The notes under the pieces: model-generated
Database searches by the model: none
Told to the model about the DNA's origin: nothing
The model's input: only the letters and a program-made list of their open reading frames with translations
Assembly: GCF_031344055.1 (NCBI RefSeq)
Contig: NZ_JADBEN010000002.1
DNA: 64,000 nucleotides
DNA from: Methylobacillus flagellatus_A
GTDB taxonomy: Bacteria; Pseudomonadota; Gammaproteobacteria; Burkholderiales; Methylophilaceae
Direction: 5' to 3' (one strand)
Shown: positions 24,046-32,826 of the stretch, one piece after another
How the letters are laid out: each line of letters opens with the position of its first letter
Numbering within the stretch: position 1 is the stretch's first letter
Translations under genes and position numbers: made by a program

Positions 24046-25884
24046 TTAAAACTCCTGCCCGGCCTCATAGGCATGATACAGCGCGGCATAATGCCCGCCC
24101 TGGCGCATCAATGTGTCATGCGCGCCCTGCTCGACCACCTGGCCGTCGCGGATCACGGCAATGCGGTCGGCATCGCGGATGGTGGCAAGCCTGTGCGCGA
24201 TGATGATGGCGGTCCGCCCCTCGCATAAGCGCCGCAAAGCGTGCTGTATCTTGCGCTCGGTCTGGATATCCACGGCGGAAGTCGCCTCGTCGAGGATCAG
24301 GATGGCCGGATCGGCGAGGTAGGCCCGCACCAGGCATACCAGTTGCCGCTGCCCATGGCTTAAATGGCTGCCGAGGGCGCCCACTTCCGTCTGGTAGCCA
24401 TGCGGCAAGCGGCTGATGATGTCGTGCACGCCCAGGGCCTCCGCGGCGGCGATCAGCTCATGTTCATTGGCGTGCGGCCTTGCCAGCCGCAGGTTGTCGA
24501 TGATCGTGCCGCTGAACAGGACGTTGTCCTGCAGCACCACGCCGACATGATGGCGCAATTCATGCTGCGCCACGGATTTCACATCCTTGCCGTCGACCAG
24601 CACCGCGCCGCCCTGCACCTCGTAGAAGCGCGTCAGCAATTGCACCAGCGTGCTCTTGCCATGGCCGGTTGGCCCGACGATCGCCAGCACCTCGCCTGCC
24701 TCCACCTTGAGGTTCAGGTTGCGTATAACCGGGTTTTCCCCGTCCGGATGATAGGAGAACACCACGTCGCGGAATTCGACATCGCCCCGCACCTGCTGCA
24801 ACGGCGTTGGATGCTCGGCATCGCGGATCTCCGGCTGGGTGTCGAGCAGCAGGAAGATGCGTTGGGCGGAGGCCACGCCGTTGATGTAGCGCTCGAACAG
24901 GTCGCCCAGTTCTTGCAACGGCCCGAGGAACATGAAGACATAGAACATGCTCGCGGCCATCTGCCCAAAACTGATATGTCCCAAGGCGACTTCGCGGCCG
25001 CCGAAGACGATCAGCAGCATCATGCCCAGGGTCGTCAGCACGCCGGTGAAATGCGAGAACCAGCCCGACATCAGGGTATTGCGGATCAAGGCGTTGATGA
25101 AGTCCTGGATCAGCACGCGGTAGCGGGCGCGGTTGTTTTCCTCCTGCACAGCCTGCTTGATCAGGCGCACGCCAGCCACCGTCTCGACCAGGTGCGCGGT
25201 GAAGCGGGCGCGGTTTTCCGCCACCCTGGCGTAATTGCTCTGCGCCAGGTATTTGAACAGCCATGTCGCCCCGAACAGCAGGGGGATCACGGATGCCAGG
25301 CTGAGGAACAACACCGGCGAGGTCAGCCACAACAATACCCCGGCCACCACGCTGCGCAGCAAGGCCGACAACAATTCGGGCGGCCCTTGTATCATCAACG
25401 GCTCCAGGCTGTCGACATCGCGGTCTATGCGCGAGACGATGCGGCCCGACTTGGTACGGTCGAAATAGCCCACGCTCAAGTGCTGCACATGGTTGAACAC
25501 GCTCACGCGCAAGCCGTTCAACACCCGGATCGCCGCCGAGCCGGACAGGAACTGGGAAACGCCCGCCAGGCCGAAACGCCCGGCCCAGGAAATAGTCATG
25601 CCGGCCAAGGCCCACAGGATGATATGCGTATTGAGGCTGTAGCTTCCCGCCAAGCCTTTCACCAGGCCATGGTCTATCACCTGCTCGATCATGTAAGGCC
25701 GCAGGAACACCAGCCCGACCAGCACGATCTCCGCAATGATGGCCCCGGCTACGAAATGCTTCACCGGGCGCAGCAAAGGCAGCAGGCGCCAGAACATGCC
25801 GCGCTGCAGTTTCTGCTGCGCCAGCATTTCCTCCAACTCGATATCCGACATCACGCGCAGGGCGGGCGCTCTATCATTGGCCAT
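24046..25884 (-). CDS. Heterodimeric exporter-fold ABC half-transporter with catalytic ATPase site (pair B, second subunit)
   Basis: A 612-residue paralogue of the protein at 17,825, including the N terminus (MANDRAPALRVMSDIELEEM) and the altered signature LSHGQRQLVCLVRAYL. Walker A is GPTGHGKST, Walker B ILILDEATSAVD keeps the catalytic Glu, and the switch IIAHRLAT is intact. Six membrane helices precede the ATPase domain. It overlaps its partner gene by 11 bp, exactly as in pair A. Last gene of the long sigma-54 unit that begins with the SsuB-like ATPase at 32,413. Together with its partner it probably moves an organosulfur ligand or its product across the inner membrane; direction not known. 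Confidence 0.92.
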   Translation of the reverse strand: MANDRAPALRVMSDIELEEMLAQQKLQRGMFWRLLPLLRPVKHFVAGAIIAEIVLVGLVFLRPYMIEQVIDHGLVKGLAGSYSLNTHIILWALAGMTISWAGRFGLAGVSQFLSGSAAIRVLNGLRVSVFNHVQHLSVGYFDRTKSGRIVSRIDRDVDSLEPLMIQGPPELLSALLRSVVAGVLLWLTSPVLFLSLASVIPLLFGATWLFKYLAQSNYARVAENRARFTAHLVETVAGVRLIKQAVQEENNRARYRVLIQDFINALIRNTLMSGWFSHFTGVLTTLGMMLLIVFGGREVALGHISFGQMAASMFYVFMFLGPLQELGDLFERYINGVASAQRIFLLLDTQPEIRDAEHPTPLQQVRGDVEFRDVVFSYHPDGENPVIRNLNLKVEAGEVLAIVGPTGHGKSTLVQLLTRFYEVQGGAVLVDGKDVKSVAQHELRHHVGVVLQDNVLFSGTIIDNLRLARPHANEHELIAAAEALGVHDIISRLPHGYQTEVGALGSHLSHGQRQLVCLVRAYLADPAILILDEATSAVDIQTERKIQHALRRLCEGRTAIIIAHRLATIRDADRIAVIRDGQVVEQGAHDTLMRQGGHYAALYHAYEAGQEF

Positions 25885-27694
25885 CTTCCACCTCCGTCAA
25901 CTCCTGCACCCCCATCAACTCCCTGTATTCCGCGCTGCTCGCCACCAAGCTCGCATGTGTCCCTTCCGCAATGATCCTGCCGCCCGAAAGCACCAGCACG
26001 CGATCGGCCAACAGGATGGTGGATAGTTTGCTGGCAATCATCAGCACCGAAACCGCCTGGCCCTTGTCTTCAGGCAGGCGACGAATATTGTTCAATACCG
26101 TGCGCTCGGTCACGGCATCCAGCGCACTGGTGGCATCGTCCAGCACCAGGATCGAGGGCTTACCTATCAAGGCGCGGGCAAGGCAGATCCGCTGCCGTTG
26201 TCCGCCCGAGAGCGTAATGCCCCTATCGCCGATTCGGGTCTCCAAACCGGACTCCAACCGTGCCAGCACTTCTTCTGCCGACGTCATGCGCAATGCCCAC
26301 AGCAGTTCCTCGTCCGTCGCGCCCTGGCCGGCGAGTCGCAAATTGCTGGCTAGGCTGTCGGAAAACAAGAAACCCTCCTGCGGCACGACATGGATCGCAC
26401 GCCTCAAGGCATCTAGGGTGAAATCGCGGACATCGTGCCATTCATCATCCCATCTCAACTCGATCTTGCCGGCCTTGGCATCGGCAAGCCTGGGCAGCAA
26501 GCTTGCCAGCGTGCTCTTGCCGGAGCCTGTCGCCCCGACCAGCGCCACGACCTCGCCGGGCTTGAGTTCAAAACTGCATTGGTCGAGCACCGGGTTGCCT
26601 CCGCCTGGAGGCTCGACGCCCACCTGCTGCAGCCGGACGCCAAGCGCCTTGCCTTGGGGAATATCCAGCGTTCCACCTTTAATCTCGGGCAAGGCGTCCA
26701 GCAACTCCCATATGCGCGCCGCCGACGAACGCGCATCGGCAAACACCTGCATCACCCTTCCCACCCCCTCTACCCTGAATACCAGCGTGGTAGCCATCAA
26801 CAGGGAAGCCACCAGCTCCCCGTAATTCAAATGCCGGGTGTAGACCAGATATGCGCCCACGCCCAGCACCCATACCTGCCCGAGCCCCACGACGAACTGA
26901 GGAATGGGTATCCTGCTTGCCGAGTAGCGCAAGGCTTCCAGGGCCTGGCCGACGAAGAAACGGACATGGCGCTCAAACTGCGCCACGCGGGTGGATTCGA
27001 GGCTGAAGGCCTTGATCACACGCACGCCGCTTACCCCTTCCGTCAGGTCCTGGTTCACGCTGTCGAACGCCTGCCCCACGGCACGGTCGAGCTGTACCAA
27101 GTGGTCGGTCTGGCGGAACAGGATGTAGAAGCCCAGGGTCGTCAATAACAAGGGGCCGATGCCCAGCAACGGGTGATACCAGAACAGGAAGCCGACTGCG
27201 GCGATGACAATGAACGAGGTATCGACCACCTGCCGCCAGAAGCTGATCAAGGCATCGCGCAGCTTATCCGCGTCGCGCGTGGTGCGCGTGACGATCTCGC
27301 CCGCGCCGTGCAGCCAATGGTAGGCCAGGTCCAGGCGCTGTACCTGCACCAGGATCATCTCGCGCAAATATCCCAGCAGGTCTTGCTGGATCACCAGCGA
27401 CAGCCAGCCGACAAAATACATCAGCAATGCCCGGCCTGCGGCAATGCCCACGACGACCAGCAGCCAATGCCAGGCAACGCTGGCATCCAGGTTGCCAGCC
27501 GCATCCGCGACGACGGCCACGCCCTGCTCCACATCGTGCACGGCACGCGCGATCATGCCCTGTTGCCAGGCCAGCATGAAATTGGCGAGGGCAAATAAGG
27601 CAGCGGAAATCCAGAAACGTATGGGCGTACGCCGATAGAGCCACAAACATCGCAACAAGGGATAGGAACGGAGATTCACAAACCGGGCTTTCAT
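25874..27694 (-). CDS. Heterodimeric exporter-fold ABC half-transporter with degenerate ATPase site (pair B, first subunit)
   Basis: A 606-residue paralogue of the protein at 16,054 (RSYPLLRCLWLYRRTPIRF near the start). Walker A GATGSGKST and signature LSGGQRQRICLARALI are normal, but Walker B is ILVLDDATSALD (Asp for Glu) and the switch is IASKLST (no His), reproducing the degenerate pattern of pair A. Six helices occupy the first 300 residues. It follows the SsuC-like permease gene after 79 bp containing a 10-bp stem-loop, and is translated ahead of its overlapping partner. Conservation of both degenerate positions in the two pairs argues that the asymmetry is functional and not decay. Confidence 0.92.
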   Translation of the reverse strand: MKARFVNLRSYPLLRCLWLYRRTPIRFWISAALFALANFMLAWQQGMIARAVHDVEQGVAVVADAAGNLDASVAWHWLLVVVGIAAGRALLMYFVGWLSLVIQQDLLGYLREMILVQVQRLDLAYHWLHGAGEIVTRTTRDADKLRDALISFWRQVVDTSFIVIAAVGFLFWYHPLLGIGPLLLTTLGFYILFRQTDHLVQLDRAVGQAFDSVNQDLTEGVSGVRVIKAFSLESTRVAQFERHVRFFVGQALEALRYSASRIPIPQFVVGLGQVWVLGVGAYLVYTRHLNYGELVASLLMATTLVFRVEGVGRVMQVFADARSSAARIWELLDALPEIKGGTLDIPQGKALGVRLQQVGVEPPGGGNPVLDQCSFELKPGEVVALVGATGSGKSTLASLLPRLADAKAGKIELRWDDEWHDVRDFTLDALRRAIHVVPQEGFLFSDSLASNLRLAGQGATDEELLWALRMTSAEEVLARLESGLETRIGDRGITLSGGQRQRICLARALIGKPSILVLDDATSALDAVTERTVLNNIRRLPEDKGQAVSVLMIASKLSTILLADRVLVLSGGRIIAEGTHASLVASSAEYRELMGVQELTEVEDGQ

Positions 27695-27710
27695 ACAGCA
27701 GGGTTATGCG

Positions 27711-27734
27711 CCATGCCTGGGGAGCCAGGCATGG
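27711..27734. repeat. Intercistronic perfect stem-loop
   Basis: CCATGCCTGG / CCAGGCATGG with a 4-base loop, between the permease stop (27,774) and the ABC pair start (27,694). There is no T run on either side, so it is more likely an mRNA-stabilising or processing element than a terminator. Confidence 0.6.
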
Positions 27735-27773
27735 CGGCAGTGCAGGAACGCACTGCGTTATTTGGGATATAGA

Positions 27774-28556
27774 CTAGCGCAGATTACGCCAGCGGAACAA
27801 GTAGCGGCCCACGCGCTGGATGACCAGGTTCATCAGGTAGCCCAGCAAACCGATCAAGGCGGTGAGGATGATGAGGATATCCATGCGCGATGCGGCCTGC
27901 GCGTTCATCATGATGTTGCCGAGGCCAGCACCGGCGCTGAACAGGATCTCGCTGCCGATGGTCGCCAGCCAGGCAAACGCCAAGGCGAACGAAACGCCGG
28001 TAAAGATGCTGGGCAATGCCGCGGGCAGGAGTATCTTAAAGAAGGTCTTGCGACGCCCCAGCTTGTAGACATCCCCGACTTCCTTGTACTTGTCCTCAAC
28101 CTGGTGCAGGCTTTCGTAAGTCGCCAGCACCATGGGATAAAACGCCGACAGGCACACCACCAGCAGCTTGGACGGATCGCCATTGCCCAGCCAAAGGCTG
28201 AACAAGGGCACCAGCCCCATCAACGGCACCTGGCGCAGCATATGGTAGAGCGGCCCGATCAATACATCAGCCACGCGCCATAATGCCATCACCGCACCGA
28301 CCCCGAAGCCGATGGAGCCCCCGATCAGCAGCCCAAGGAAAGCGCGCTGGAGGCTGGCAGCGACGCCTTGCTGCAGCTCCCCTGTCGAGATGATTTCCAG
28401 CAAGCCATGGTAAATCTGCGAGATAGAGGCGAATGCATAGGCATGTTCCGCGCTCTGGCGCGACATGACCTCCCACACGAGGAGCAATGCAATCGGGATC
28501 AGCCAGCCGCGGCCGCTTTGCAGAATACGGTATCTGGATAAGGTTGGTGTTGTCAT
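27774..28556 (-). CDS. SsuC-like ABC permease (sulfonate/nitrate/taurine type), second
   Basis: A 260-residue inner-membrane permease of the SsuC/TauC family with about six helices. The EAA loop that contacts the ATPase is visible as TYESLHQVEDKYKEVGDVYKLG. I chose the ATG at 28,556 (MTTPTLSRYRILQSG) because it forms an ATGA overlap with the stop of the preceding permease gene; a longer frame to 28,604 would overlap that gene by 50 bp. It presumably pairs with the other permease to form a heterodimeric channel powered by the ATPase at 31,574 and fed by the binding proteins at 32,827 and 33,880. Confidence 0.92.
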   Translation of the reverse strand: MTTPTLSRYRILQSGRGWLIPIALLLVWEVMSRQSAEHAYAFASISQIYHGLLEIISTGELQQGVAASLQRAFLGLLIGGSIGFGVGAVMALWRVADVLIGPLYHMLRQVPLMGLVPLFSLWLGNGDPSKLLVVCLSAFYPMVLATYESLHQVEDKYKEVGDVYKLGRRKTFFKILLPAALPSIFTGVSFALAFAWLATIGSEILFSAGAGLGNIMMNAQAASRMDILIILTALIGLLGYLMNLVIQRVGRYLFRWRNLR

Positions 28557-29374
28557 TTGTCTACTCCTGCCTTGCGCCAGGGAATCAAATTGGCCTCGCC
28601 CCACTTGAACAGGCGGTCTATGCCAAAACCGATGAGTCCGGTCAGCACCACGCCGACCATCACGATATCAATGCGGAAAATCTCGCGGCCCATCTGCATC
28701 ATATGCCCGAGCCCGCTGTCGGCGGCAAGCAACTCCGCCGCCACCAGGATGGTCCATGAACGCGCAAACGCAATACGGAAGCCTGTCAGGATGGGCGGCA
28801 GGATCGCAGGAATGACCACTTTGGTGTACAAGGTACGGTTGGGCAGCTGATATGCCTGCGCCACCTCGAAATAATGCTTGGGTATGCCCTTGGTAGCCTC
28901 GTACGACGCCAATGCCACGGTAAAGAAGGCCGCCTTGGTCACGATGGCGATCTTGAACAGCTCCTCGATGCCGAACAGCAGGATGAAGATCGGGATCAAC
29001 GCGATGGTCGGCACCTGGCGCAATGCTTGGAACAGCGGCGAGAAAAAACCCTCCACCTTGGGCGACAACGCCATCAGGATGCCGAACAGCAATCCGGAAC
29101 TGGCACCGATCAGGAAACCTATTCCCAAACGGGATAAACTTACTGACAGGTGTGCCCACAATTCGCCCGAATCCAGCAATTCATGCAGGCTGGCGAGCAC
29201 CTCCCACGGTGAAACCAGCAATTGCGGAGAGAAAATCTCCAGCTTGGTGACCCATGCCCACAGTAGGAGAAACGCAATCGGGGAGATAAACGCCGCCAGG
29301 CGTAACCTGCTGCGACGGCGAAACACCGGGTCGGCCTGGTTGATGCCAAGTGCAACCCTGATACCTATGCTCAT
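28553..29374 (-). CDS. SsuC-like ABC permease (sulfonate/nitrate/taurine type), first
   Basis: A 273-residue permease of the SsuC/TauC family. Helix-rich throughout, with the EAA loop as SYEATKGIPKHYFEVAQAYQ and the preceding PTIALIPIFILLFG helix typical of the family. It is followed by a second, only moderately similar permease with a 4-bp ATGA overlap, so the channel is likely a heterodimer, which is unusual for sulfonate importers that normally use one permease gene. Upstream, 150 bp separate it from exbD, with no terminator visible. Part of the sigma-54 unit starting at 32,413. Confidence 0.92.
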   Translation of the reverse strand: MSIGIRVALGINQADPVFRRRSRLRLAAFISPIAFLLLWAWVTKLEIFSPQLLVSPWEVLASLHELLDSGELWAHLSVSLSRLGIGFLIGASSGLLFGILMALSPKVEGFFSPLFQALRQVPTIALIPIFILLFGIEELFKIAIVTKAAFFTVALASYEATKGIPKHYFEVAQAYQLPNRTLYTKVVIPAILPPILTGFRIAFARSWTILVAAELLAADSGLGHMMQMGREIFRIDIVMVGVVLTGLIGFGIDRLFKWGEANLIPWRKAGVDK

Positions 29375-29525
29375 AGATATAATTCTTTCCTGCTTGATAA
29401 TAGAAGCGGCTCAGAGCGGCTAACAACACTCAGCGAAACGCTCCTGACTAGGCACCCTGCCGAGGCGGCACAAACAGTACGCCAAGGCAGGGCAACAACG
29501 CCAAGAGAGTTTTTGTTAATCGCTC

Positions 29526-29933
29526 TTATTCCGCCTGGGTCAGCACGGCCAGCTTGGTAATGCCGGCGCGCTCGATCGAGGCCATGACCTTGGCCACCAC
29601 GCCGTAATTCACGGCTTCGTCGGAACTCAAGTGCAATGCCAGATCGGGATTGGCCGCATGGCGCGCTTTCAATTCCGACTCCAGTTGCGCCACTGGCAGT
29701 TCCTGCTTGTCCACGAACACCTTGCCTTCCGCGTCCACGCTCACTGTCACTGGCTTTTTCGGCTCGGGCGGCTGCGTGGCAGCCGTTTTAGGCAGGTTCA
29801 CCGTGATGGCGTTGTTGAGTACCGGGATGGTGACAATGAACGCCACCAGGAGCACCAGCATCACGTCCACCAAGGGCGTAATGTTGATTTCGCTCAATAC
29901 GTCATCTGATTCGCTAGTTGTCGAGAAAGCCAT
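29526..29933 (-). CDS. exbD: ExbD biopolymer transport protein
   Basis: A 135-residue inner-membrane protein with one N-terminal helix containing the conserved proton-carrying Asp (Asp23 in ITPLVDVMLVLLVAFIVTIP) and a periplasmic domain (VDKQELPVAQLESELKAR). With ExbB it uses the proton gradient to energise TonB. Its ATG overlaps the stop of exbB (TAATG). Presence inside a sulfonate-importer operon indicates a dedicated energiser for the receptor at 13,520. Confidence 0.95.
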   Translation of the reverse strand: MAFSTTSESDDVLSEINITPLVDVMLVLLVAFIVTIPVLNNAITVNLPKTAATQPPEPKKPVTVSVDAEGKVFVDKQELPVAQLESELKARHAANPDLALHLSSDEAVNYGVVAKVMASIERAGITKLAVLTQAE

Positions 29934-30667
29934 TATGCAACCGCCTCATTTTTCAGGTTGACCACGGAAGAAGAAGTCTCGTGCTTGGTCGAACCAAGCT
30001 CGACAGGCTTGCTGCCGGCAAAGTTGGCCTTGCGGGAAAGGCGGATCAGGTCGGCGGCAAAATCATCAAGGTCGCCGTTGATCAGCTTGAGGCGGCGGGT
30101 GAAGAAGTTGAATGCCAGCACGGCAGGCACCGCAACCGCAATCCCTAGGCCTGTCGCCACCAGGGCTTCGCCGATCGGGCCGGCGACGACTTCCAGGCTG
30201 GCGGAGCCCAGCGCGCCGATATTGGTCAGCGCGTTCATGATGCCCCATACCGTGCCGAACAGGCCGACAAACGGCGAGGTGCTGCCGATACTGGCCAATA
30301 CGGCAAGACCGCTGTCCAGGCTGCGGCGCTCCTTGAGGATTTGCTGGCGCAGGGAGCGCTCGAGCAAGTCCTGGCGGTCGCCGGTATGCTCAAGATCATG
30401 GGAGGCATGGCTGTCTACGTCGCGCAGAGTATTGAAACCAGCCTGCGCCACGCGTGCCGCAGGACCGTCGACATCCTGAATCTCGGAGGCGGCAATAATA
30501 TTGGGAGCGCTCCAGAACGCCTTCTTGTAACGCTTGGTCTGGCTGGCTGCGCGCCAATGCTGGTAGCCCTTGACCAACAGCAAGGTCCAGGTCACCACGG
30601 AAAAGGCAATCAGCGCATAGAGCACGCCATCGACAATCAATGAATTAGATTCTGAAATATCAAACAT
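29933..30667 (-). CDS. exbB: ExbB (MotA/TolQ/ExbB proton channel)
   Basis: A 244-residue protein with three helices: one near residues 10-28, and two in the MotA/ExbB domain (SIGSTSPFVGLFGTVWGIMN and VATGLGIAVAVPAVLAFNFF). It forms the pentameric stator with ExbD for TonB. The gene is followed directly by exbD with a one-base overlap and preceded by tonB at 38 bp, all within the long sigma-54 unit. Length and motifs are normal. Confidence 0.95.
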   Translation of the reverse strand: MFDISESNSLIVDGVLYALIAFSVVTWTLLLVKGYQHWRAASQTKRYKKAFWSAPNIIAASEIQDVDGPAARVAQAGFNTLRDVDSHASHDLEHTGDRQDLLERSLRQQILKERRSLDSGLAVLASIGSTSPFVGLFGTVWGIMNALTNIGALGSASLEVVAGPIGEALVATGLGIAVAVPAVLAFNFFTRRLKLINGDLDDFAADLIRLSRKANFAGSKPVELGSTKHETSSSVVNLKNEAVA

Positions 30668-30705
30668 CTTTAATGTTCCTTCAAATAATTACGTAAATGA
30701 TGGCT

Positions 30706-31539
30706 TTAAGAAGCCAGTTTGAATTCAATCGGCACGGTAGCCCAACCATCGATCGGGGTATTGCCGCGCTTGGACGGCGCAAACTCCCAGCCTTTCACCG
30801 CCTCTATAGCGGCCTCGTCCAATGTCTTGCGGCCGCTGGATTTCTTGATTTCCACGCCCTGAACCTTGCCGCTGGCCAATACCCGCACCCGCAATACCAC
30901 CGTGCCTTGCCAGCCTTGACGTTGCGCGAAGGATGGATACTTCGGCGCAGGGTTGTTCAAATAGCCCGCATAGCCCATTGCCTCGGTTATTGGTTCTTCC
31001 TTCACTGGCTCTGGCGGCGGTGGAGGCGCAGGCGGCGCGGCCTCTACCGGCTCGCTGGTCCTTTCCGCCGTGGTGTTTTCCTGCACCACGATATCGTCCG
31101 GCTTGATGTCGGGCTCGGCCTCCGGCGTTTTCAATGCCGGTTGCGGCTTGGGTTGCGGCGGCGGTTGCTTCACCACCTTCTTGGGCGGTGGTGGAGGCGG
31201 CGGCGGTGGCGGTTTCACTTCGGGCGGCGGCTCGATCACTGGCTTGATGATCTCGATTTCCACCGGCCGGGGCTTGGGCACGATCGGCGCATGATCCGCA
31301 TTGATATAGAAATAAGCCCCGACCACATGCACGGCAATCACCACCAGGCCCAGGGCCAGGTAATTCCTGCCGCCGCCTGGGACAGCCGCTTCTTCCTGAA
31401 ATTCTTTCTGGCGCAAGGCAAACGCCTGGTCCAGCCGCTTGCCTGCCTCGGCAACGCGCTTCGCCAGCTCATCCCTTTTCGGCAGGATGTCGCCACTCTC
31501 AAGCAACCTGCCAGCAGGCCTCAAGGCAGATGTAGACAC
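30706..31539 (-). CDS. tonB: TonB energy-transducing protein
   Basis: A 277-residue TonB. Its cytoplasmic N terminus is unusually long (about 58 residues, charged: KRDELAKRVAEAGKRLDQAF), followed by the membrane anchor YLALGLVVIAVHVVGAYFYI, a Pro-rich periplasmic spacer (runs such as PPPEVKPPPPPPPPPPKK) and the C-terminal receptor-binding domain (GWQGTVVLRVRVLASGKVQG, then ALEAVKGWEFAPS-like helix). It couples ExbBD to outer-membrane receptors. Being encoded with exbBD and the SsuB ATPase under sigma-54 control, it is probably specific to the organosulfur receptor rather than a general TonB. Confidence 0.94.
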   Translation of the reverse strand: MSTSALRPAGRLLESGDILPKRDELAKRVAEAGKRLDQAFALRQKEFQEEAAVPGGGRNYLALGLVVIAVHVVGAYFYINADHAPIVPKPRPVEIEIIKPVIEPPPEVKPPPPPPPPPPKKVVKQPPPQPKPQPALKTPEAEPDIKPDDIVVQENTTAERTSEPVEAAPPAPPPPPEPVKEEPITEAMGYAGYLNNPAPKYPSFAQRQGWQGTVVLRVRVLASGKVQGVEIKKSSGRKTLDEAAIEAVKGWEFAPSKRGNTPIDGWATVPIEFKLAS

Positions 31540-31573
31540 GTATATCCTCCTTTGTATGTTCCGTTGCGGCGTG

Positions 31574-32413
31574 CTAGACGAAATCCGTCAGCACGTCATC
31601 CTTGATACGCTGGAATTCCAGCGTGGAACGCACGCGCGGACGCGGCAGGTCGACGGGGACAATGCGCTTGATGCGGCCTGGGTGGGATTGCATCACCACT
31701 ACGCGGTCTCCCAAAAACACAGCCTCCTCCACATCATGGGTCACCAGGATGGTGGTTAAGCCCTCCTGCTCCCATAAGCGTTGCAGTTCCTGTTGCAGTT
31801 TCAATCTGGTCAAAGCGTCCAGTGCGGCAAATGGCTCGTCCAACAGCAGTAATTGCGGACGTAATACCAACGCCCTGGCAATCGCCACGCGTTGCGACAT
31901 CCCGCCGGAAATCTGGTGGGGATAGGCTTTTTCAAAACCCGATAATCCCACTAGGTCGATCTGCGCCTGCACGCGGCGCTTGCGCTCTGCCTTAGTGGTC
32001 TCCGTGGCGGCAAAAGCGAGCTCGATATTGGCTTCCACCGTCAGCCACGGAAACAAGCGGTGCTCCTGGAACACGATCCCGCGATCGAGGTCGGTACCTT
32101 GGATGCGCTTGCCCTGGTATACGATGTCTCCGCCATAGTAGATATCCAGCCCGGCGATCAGTTTCAGCAAAGTCGATTTGCCGCAACCGCTGGCGCCCAC
32201 AATCGAAATGAACTCACCTGCGCGAATGTCCAAATTGATGTCGGTCAGCACCTGCAAGCGCTCCCCGGAAAGCTGGAAGGCTTTTTCGACACGCTCTATT
32301 GTTAAGGCGACAGGCCTCAGGTTTAGTTGCTGCTTTGCGTTTTGCTCATTTTGCAGTTCATCATGCAGTGCCTGTTCCCGTTTAAAACTCAGCACTGTAT
32401 TCAATGCACTCAT
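31574..32413 (-). CDS. SsuB-like ABC ATPase of sulfonate importer
   Basis: A 279-residue ATP-binding protein of the SsuB/TauB/NrtD family: Walker A VGASGCGKST, Q-loop EHRLFPWLTV, signature ISGGMSQRVAIARALV, Walker B LLLLDEPFAALD, switch VTHDVEEAVFL. It energises the two SsuC-like permeases encoded downstream. It is the first gene of the unit SsuB-TonB-ExbB-ExbD-SsuC-SsuC-ABC-ABC, all on the minus strand. The N terminus has about 40 additional residues rich in Gln and Glu before the domain proper. A strong sigma-54 promoter lies 125 bp upstream of its start codon. Confidence 0.93.
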   Translation of the reverse strand: MSALNTVLSFKREQALHDELQNEQNAKQQLNLRPVALTIERVEKAFQLSGERLQVLTDINLDIRAGEFISIVGASGCGKSTLLKLIAGLDIYYGGDIVYQGKRIQGTDLDRGIVFQEHRLFPWLTVEANIELAFAATETTKAERKRRVQAQIDLVGLSGFEKAYPHQISGGMSQRVAIARALVLRPQLLLLDEPFAALDALTRLKLQQELQRLWEQEGLTTILVTHDVEEAVFLGDRVVVMQSHPGRIKRIVPVDLPRPRVRSTLEFQRIKDDVLTDFV

Positions 32414-32537
32414 TCTTGCTTCTTTCTGCCGCCTGGGCTTTGGGTGCCCTGCGGCACATCACTCCAAATAACTTTTTTTTAACATCTCTTAATAAGAACA
32501 TATAAAGAGAATTAAAAATACAATTTGGTTATATATA

Positions 32538-32553
32538 GGCAATCCCCGTGCCA
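32538..32553 (-). promoter_or_regulatory. Sigma-54 promoter of the SsuB-TonB-ExbBD-SsuCC-ABC unit
   Basis: On the minus strand TGGCACGGGGATTGCC, the best consensus match in the window (TGGCACG-N4-TTGC). Predicted start near 32,527, leaving a leader of about 114 nt. Confidence 0.9.
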
Positions 32554-32628
32554 AATCCTTGGGAAAATCGACTTGTTATTAAAATTCATTGGCTTGGAAA
32601 AATCCGGAACGGTCACCACAGAGCAAAC

Positions 32629-32700
32629 TGTTGCTGTGGCATCAAAAAACACAGTCAAAGTGTTGCTATAAAAACAGGTTCTGCTGGTGGAAATGAAACA
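32629..32700. promoter_or_regulatory. Operator cluster upstream of the transport unit
   Basis: TGTTGCTGTGGCATCA (32,629-32,644, one mismatch) and TGTTGCTATAAAAACA (32,661-32,676, exact), spaced 32 bp, plus TGGT-N8-AACA at 32,685-32,700 (one mismatch), 76-147 bp upstream of the sigma-54 promoter. Just beyond, AGCAGCGCTGCT at 32,711-32,722 is a perfect 12-bp palindrome of unknown role. Otherwise the 32,414-32,826 gap is empty. Confidence 0.72.
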
Positions 32701-32826
32701 GCAGCGTAAAAGCAGCGCTGCTGTTTAAGTTGCAATCTAGAGCAATTAACGAATTATCCAGGCGTCGTACCCTGCCTTTGCCCTACGACTACCTCCGACA
32801 GAGCCATATAGCCTGGATCGCGGCCT

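Noticed and set aside
24364..25974. 536-codon open frame opposite the pair B second subunit
   Set aside because: Antisense to a clear ABC gene; composition is His/Gln-rich with no domain, so a shadow.
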